Assembly (NCBI GenBank): GCA_964601865.1
Contig: CAZRPI010000067.1
Location: 1 to 18,925, forward strand
Length of the DNA stretch: 18,925 nucleotides
Direction of reading: 5' to 3'
Origin: Pseudopelobacter sp964601865
GTDB taxonomy: Bacteria; Desulfobacterota; Desulfuromonadia; Geobacterales; Pseudopelobacteraceae
Of the stretch, positions 15,520-18,925 are shown in pieces. A model generated the notes under the pieces. That model saw only the letters and a program-made list of their open reading frames with translations. It was not told where the DNA came from and did not search any database. Position numbers and translations under genes: made by a program. The stretch's first letter is position 1; each line of letters opens with the position of its first letter.

Positions 15520-17445
15520 CTATTCTACCCGTGCGCCGGAATGACCCTGCCGGATGATATGCTCCTGTTCGAGCCGCCAGATGAGCAGATCGATGGTCCG
15601 TTCAACGGTGAATCGGTCCGTATCCACGATGATCTCCGGAGTCCGGGGCTCTTCATAGGGGGAATTGATGCCCGTGAATTCGGCGATCTCCCCTGCCAGG
15701 GCCTTTTTGTAGAGCCCATGGGGATCTCGGCTGATACAGGTTGCAAGTCCGCACTTGACGAAAATCTCCAGGAAGCCGCCCCGCGGGAAGAGTGAGCGGA
15801 CGAACTGCCTGTCCCTGTCGAAGGGTGAAATGAACGCGCAGATGACGATGTGCCCGGTCTCGAAGAAGAGCTTCGCCACTTCTCCCGCCCGGCGGATGTT
15901 CTCCCGGCGGTCCTTCTCGGAAAACCCCAGATCACCACACAGACCATGCCTCAGATTGTCGCCGTCCAGCAGCATCGTTGCGCAGCCGGCGTTGAAGAGC
16001 CTCGTTTCCATGAGCCTTGCGATGGTGGATTTGCCCGCGCCGGAATAGCCGGTGAGCCAGAGTACCGCCGCGCGATGCCCGTTTCTTTCCTCCCTGACCG
16101 TGCGGGGAATGTTCCATCCCTTCCACACCGTATTGGACGAGATGGGGGAAGTTTGCCCTGCTGCTTCGCTGTCCGGAGCCGGTTCGCGCAGAGATCCGGG
16201 AATGCCCCTGATCATGCCGGCGGCAACGGTGTTGTTGGTCACCGGATCGATGAGAATGAAACTGCCGGTAGCCCGGTTGAGCTTGTAGGGATCAAGGAAA
16301 AGGGGAGAACTGGCGCTGATTTCGACCCTGGCGATTTCGTTCAGGGAAATCCCTGCTGCCTGCGTCCGGTGAAGTGTGTCCACGTCAATCCTGTGAATGA
16401 TCCTGTCGATCCGGGCTTTTACCGATCTCGTGGTATGTTTCAGCAGGTACGTTGCCGCCGTGCCGCATGGTGTCCCGTCCAGCCAGCAGATGGTCGCGTC
16501 CAGGTGGTTTCCGACCTGTGGCAGGTTCTTCCTGCGGACGATCATGTCTCCCCGGCTGACATCGATCTCCCGGTCCAGCGTGAGTGTCACGGATTGGGGC
16601 GCGAATGCCTCTTCCAGATTGCCGTCGTAGGTTGTGATGGACTCTACTCTTGCCCCGTTCCCCGAGGGGAGAACGACGATTTCTTCTCCGGGAGAGATGG
16701 TTCCTGAGACGATTTTCCCCGCGAAGCCCCGGAAATCCTGGTGCGGCCGGATGACGCCCTGCACGGGAAAGCGAAAGTCCGTGAGGTTCCGGTTGGACGA
16801 GACGTGAACGGTTTCCAGGTGGTGAAGGAGCGGTGCGCCGTCGTACCACGGCATGTTGATGCTTCTCCTGGTTACATTGTCCCCCTTCAGGGCCGAGACC
16901 GGGATAAAGGCGATATTGTGAATGTCCAGCTTCTGGGAATAATCGTCGTATTCACTGACGATCCGGGCGTAGACCACTTCGTTGTAGTCAACCAGATCCA
17001 TCTTGTTGATCGCCACGATCAGGTGGGGGATCCGCAGCAGGGAGATGATGAAACCGTGGCGTTTCGACTGGGGAAGTACACCGCGCCGGGCATCAATGAG
17101 GATGACGGCGCAGTCGGCTCTTGAGGCCCCGGTGACCATGTTCCTCGTATACTGGACATGACCCGGGGTGTCGGCAATGATGAATTTTCTCTTCTGGGTC
17201 TCGAAATACCGGTGAGCCACATCGATGGTGATTCCCTGTTCCCGCTCCGCGGCCAGGCCGTCGAGGAGATAGGCCAAATCCGTTTCCGCCAGTCCCTTCT
17301 TCCGGGAAGCTCTTTGAATCGCCGCGTACTGGTCCTCATGGATGGAACCGGTTTCAAGGAGCAGCCTGCCGATCAGGGTTGATTTTCCGTCATCGACGCT
17401 GCCGCTGGTGGTGAAGCGGAGAAGGGATTTTTCACCGTTGGACAT
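15520..17445 (-). CDS. cysNC: Bifunctional sulfate adenylyltransferase subunit 1 / APS kinase
   Basis: 641 residues. The N-terminal GTPase shows TSGSVDDGKSTLIGRLL with the P-loop at about 15-22, ADTPGHVQYTRNMVTGA as the G3 region and NKMD as G4, followed by EF-Tu-like beta-barrel domains. The C-terminal APS kinase domain (about 455-635) has GYSGAGKST at 466-474, LLDGDNLRHGL, and DPHGLYKKALAGEI. With CysD the first part makes APS from ATP and sulfate, driven by GTP hydrolysis; the second phosphorylates APS to PAPS. The start ATG overlaps the cysD stop in a TGATG junction, and the lasso cyclase begins only 5 bp after its stop. No PAPS or APS reductase gene lies in the window, so PAPS made here suits sulfonation more than assimilation. 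Confidence 0.95.
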   Translation of the reverse strand: MSNGEKSLLRFTTSGSVDDGKSTLIGRLLLETGSIHEDQYAAIQRASRKKGLAETDLAYLLDGLAAEREQGITIDVAHRYFETQKRKFIIADTPGHVQYTRNMVTGASRADCAVILIDARRGVLPQSKRHGFIISLLRIPHLIVAINKMDLVDYNEVVYARIVSEYDDYSQKLDIHNIAFIPVSALKGDNVTRRSINMPWYDGAPLLHHLETVHVSSNRNLTDFRFPVQGVIRPHQDFRGFAGKIVSGTISPGEEIVVLPSGNGARVESITTYDGNLEEAFAPQSVTLTLDREIDVSRGDMIVRRKNLPQVGNHLDATICWLDGTPCGTAATYLLKHTTRSVKARIDRIIHRIDVDTLHRTQAAGISLNEIARVEISASSPLFLDPYKLNRATGSFILIDPVTNNTVAAGMIRGIPGSLREPAPDSEAAGQTSPISSNTVWKGWNIPRTVREERNGHRAAVLWLTGYSGAGKSTIARLMETRLFNAGCATMLLDGDNLRHGLCGDLGFSEKDRRENIRRAGEVAKLFFETGHIVICAFISPFDRDRQFVRSLFPRGGFLEIFVKCGLATCISRDPHGLYKKALAGEIAEFTGINSPYEEPRTPEIIVDTDRFTVERTIDLLIWRLEQEHIIRQGHSGARVE

Positions 17446-18371
17446 CAGAAATACCCCTCCCGCTTTTTCTGCTCCATGGAACTGTCGCTGGTCAGGTCTA
17501 TGACCCGATTTTCCCGTTCCGATTTTTTCGCCGCCCGGACCTCGTCAATGATCTGGTCGATCGTTGTTGCCGTGGACGCGACGGCGCCGGTACACGGGAT
17601 GCAGCCCAGGGAGCGGAAACGGCACATGACCCTTTCAATGTTCTCAACAACCGGGTCTCCTGCTGTCCTGACGCCGGCGGAGGAACAGGAGGCAACTGGG
17701 ATGAGAATGCCGTCGCGGACGATCACCTCCCGCTCACGGGCGAAGTAAATGGGCACAACCGGAATTTTCTCCAGTCTGATGTACTCCCAGATATCCCGCT
17801 CCGTCCAGTTGCTCAGGGGAAAAACCCTCATGGTCTCGCCCTCGTTGAGCCGGGTGTTGTAGATATCCCACAGTTCCGGCCGCTGACGTTTCGGGTCCCA
17901 TTGGCCGAGAGGATCCCTCAGGGAAAAAACCCGCTCCTTGGCCCTGGACTTTTCCTCTTCCCTTCGCGCCCCGCCGAATGCGGCGTCAAATCCGTGTTTG
18001 CGGATCGCGTCCACCAGGGCGCCGGTCTTGAGATGGGCGCAGCATTGGTCGACGCCGGCGCTCAGGGGATGGAGCCCTTTTTCGATCCACTGTTCGTTTC
18101 TTTCGATTATCAGCTCCGCGTTAAGATTCCGGCAGAATTTATCGCGGAATTCGTACATCTCCGGGAATTTGTACCCCGTGTCCACGTGCATGAGTGGAAA
18201 CGGAATACCTCCGGGATAAAATGCCTTGCGGGCCAGATGCGCCATCACTCCGGAATCCTTGCCCACGGAGTAGAGCATGACCGGATTTTTGAACTCGGCC
18301 GCGACCTCGCGCATGATGTGGATGGATTCCGATTCCAGGTATTTCAGGTGGGACAGGGTATAGGAGCTCAT
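17445..18371 (-). CDS. cysD: Sulfate adenylyltransferase subunit 2
   Basis: 308 residues, full length for CysD. VMLYSVGKDSGVMAHLARKA has the SxGKDS pyrophosphatase loop at about 35-40 that binds ATP for sulfate adenylation. AAFGGARREEEKSRAKERVFS and ISxLSNWTE-type sequence (VFPLSNWTERDIWEYI) are classic CysD segments, and the protein ends in the usual SSMEQKKREGYF. It forms the ATP sulfurylase heterodimer with the product of the next gene, to which it is joined by a 1-base TGATG overlap. It begins 3 bp after the permease gene. The Cys residues in the C-terminal half (GCIPCTGAV) are typical. Assignment is secure. Confidence 0.97.
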   Translation of the reverse strand: MSSYTLSHLKYLESESIHIMREVAAEFKNPVMLYSVGKDSGVMAHLARKAFYPGGIPFPLMHVDTGYKFPEMYEFRDKFCRNLNAELIIERNEQWIEKGLHPLSAGVDQCCAHLKTGALVDAIRKHGFDAAFGGARREEEKSRAKERVFSLRDPLGQWDPKRQRPELWDIYNTRLNEGETMRVFPLSNWTERDIWEYIRLEKIPVVPIYFAREREVIVRDGILIPVASCSSAGVRTAGDPVVENIERVMCRFRSLGCIPCTGAVASTATTIDQIIDEVRAAKKSERENRVIDLTSDSSMEQKKREGYF

Positions 18372-18374
18372 GGC

Positions 18375-18925
18375 TTATCTGATCCAGACCTTGTACAGGA
18401 CCCAGGTTCCTTCCAGCAGGACCAGGGCGCCCAGGATTTTCTTCAGCAGGTTTCTGCTGGTGATTCCGCTCAGCCAACGTGGACCGTAGAACCCGCCCAC
18501 GGCCGATCCCGCGCTGAGGGCGAGCCACAGTGTCGGAGAGGGGAGACCCTTGAAACAGACCCAGAGGAGGAAGCTGAACAGGCAGATGGGGGCTTCGGCG
18601 AAATCGGTGGAAGCGATGGCTCCCTTTTCGCACCGGTCGCGGAAGACCAGTTGCCCCCCTGCGACCAGCGGACCGAAGCCACCACCCGACAGCGCCTTGT
18701 TGAAGGCGCTGATGAAACCGAGCAGATAGATTTTTCTATTGGTCAGAATAAGGGATTGCTCACCCAGGATCAACAGGCCGACGAGTGTCACCAGTAGACC
18801 GATGTAAGTATTCAGGATTTTCGGGGATATGGAAACGGAGAGGAAGACTCCGATGACACAGGCAAAGACCCCGAACCAGATGATGGTTACCGCTATCCGC
18901 CGATCCGTCGTGCCGGAATTGAAGT
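18375..18925 (-). CDS. TauE/SafE-family permease, C-terminal part (5' end outside window)
   Basis: The minus-strand frame is open from the right edge to a TAA at 18375-18377, giving about 182 residues. Hydrophobic helices alternate with Gly-rich turns, including NKALSGGGFGPLVAGGQ and the segment GAIASTDFAEAPICLFSFL, both typical of the sulfite/organosulfonate exporter TauE/SafE family. These inner-membrane proteins move sulfur oxyanions or sulfonates. An apparent start at 18791 is only an internal GTG; the frame continues upstream. The stop lies 3 bp before cysD, so it is cotranscribed with sulfate activation and may import sulfate or export sulfite. Direction and substrate cannot be told from sequence. 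Confidence 0.82.
   Translation of the reverse strand, partial: FNSGTTDRRIAVTIIWFGVFACVIGVFLSVSISPKILNTYIGLLVTLVGLLILGEQSLILTNRKIYLLGFISAFNKALSGGGFGPLVAGGQLVFRDRCEKGAIASTDFAEAPICLFSFLLWVCFKGLPSPTLWLALSAGSAVGGFYGPRWLSGITSRNLLKKILGALVLLEGTWVLYKVWIR

Noticed and set aside
15850..16707. 285-residue plus-strand frame opposite cysNC
   Set aside because: Antisense shadow of a clearly conserved gene; no domain or start signal of its own.
1..18925. tRNA, rRNA, CRISPR arrays, insertion sequences or phage genes
   Set aside because: No spaced direct repeats, transposase or integrase motifs, or structural RNA signatures were noticed on either strand.

Overview
The window is a GC-rich bacterial chromosomal segment. 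Compact, overlapping genes, ATGA/TGATG gene junctions and the protein repertoire (DUF1003, secreted S8 protease, fused CysN/C, TauE-like permease) suggest a proteobacterium, perhaps a Desulfuromonadales/Geobacter-like deltaproteobacterium or relative. That placement is an inference from gene content, not from a marker gene. Two runs of exactly 100 Ns show it is a draft scaffold. One of them (7291-7390) separates two identical 55-bp copies and is an unmerged contig overlap, so the gene it appears to break is almost certainly intact.

Left part (1-6700, mostly + strand). It opens with the end of an acyl carrier protein, then a condensation/acyltransferase-fold protein translationally coupled to an FAD-dependent oxidoreductase that runs into the first gap. 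After the gap come a polytopic membrane protein of unknown function, a secreted subtilisin-like protease, a perfect hairpin terminator, a DUF1003 membrane protein on the minus strand and a small two-helix membrane protein.

Right part (6715-18925, all minus strand). This looks like one operon of at least 12 kb, read from the right edge leftwards: TauE/SafE-like permease, cysD, cysNC, a lasso-cyclase-type asparagine synthetase, a shortened HPr-kinase-like protein, a PqqD-like leader-binding protein (B1), a transglutaminase-like leader peptidase (B2), a 57-residue lasso peptide precursor, a GT2 glycosyltransferase, a PAPS-type sulfotransferase, an ABC exporter and a nucleotidyltransferase-family protein. 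Nearly all junctions overlap or are shorter than 55 bp. In particular cysNC and the cyclase are 5 bp apart.

The central proposal is a lasso peptide cluster with its own sulfate-activation module. CysD with CysN would make APS, the fused APS kinase would make PAPS, and the sulfotransferase could transfer sulfate to the lasso peptide, whose tail holds two Tyr and several Ser. The HPr-kinase-like protein, which in related clusters phosphorylates the C-terminal Ser, has lost its P-loop core here. This fits sulfation having replaced phosphorylation. The precursor, its core and the sulfation target are predictions from sequence; nothing here shows the product.
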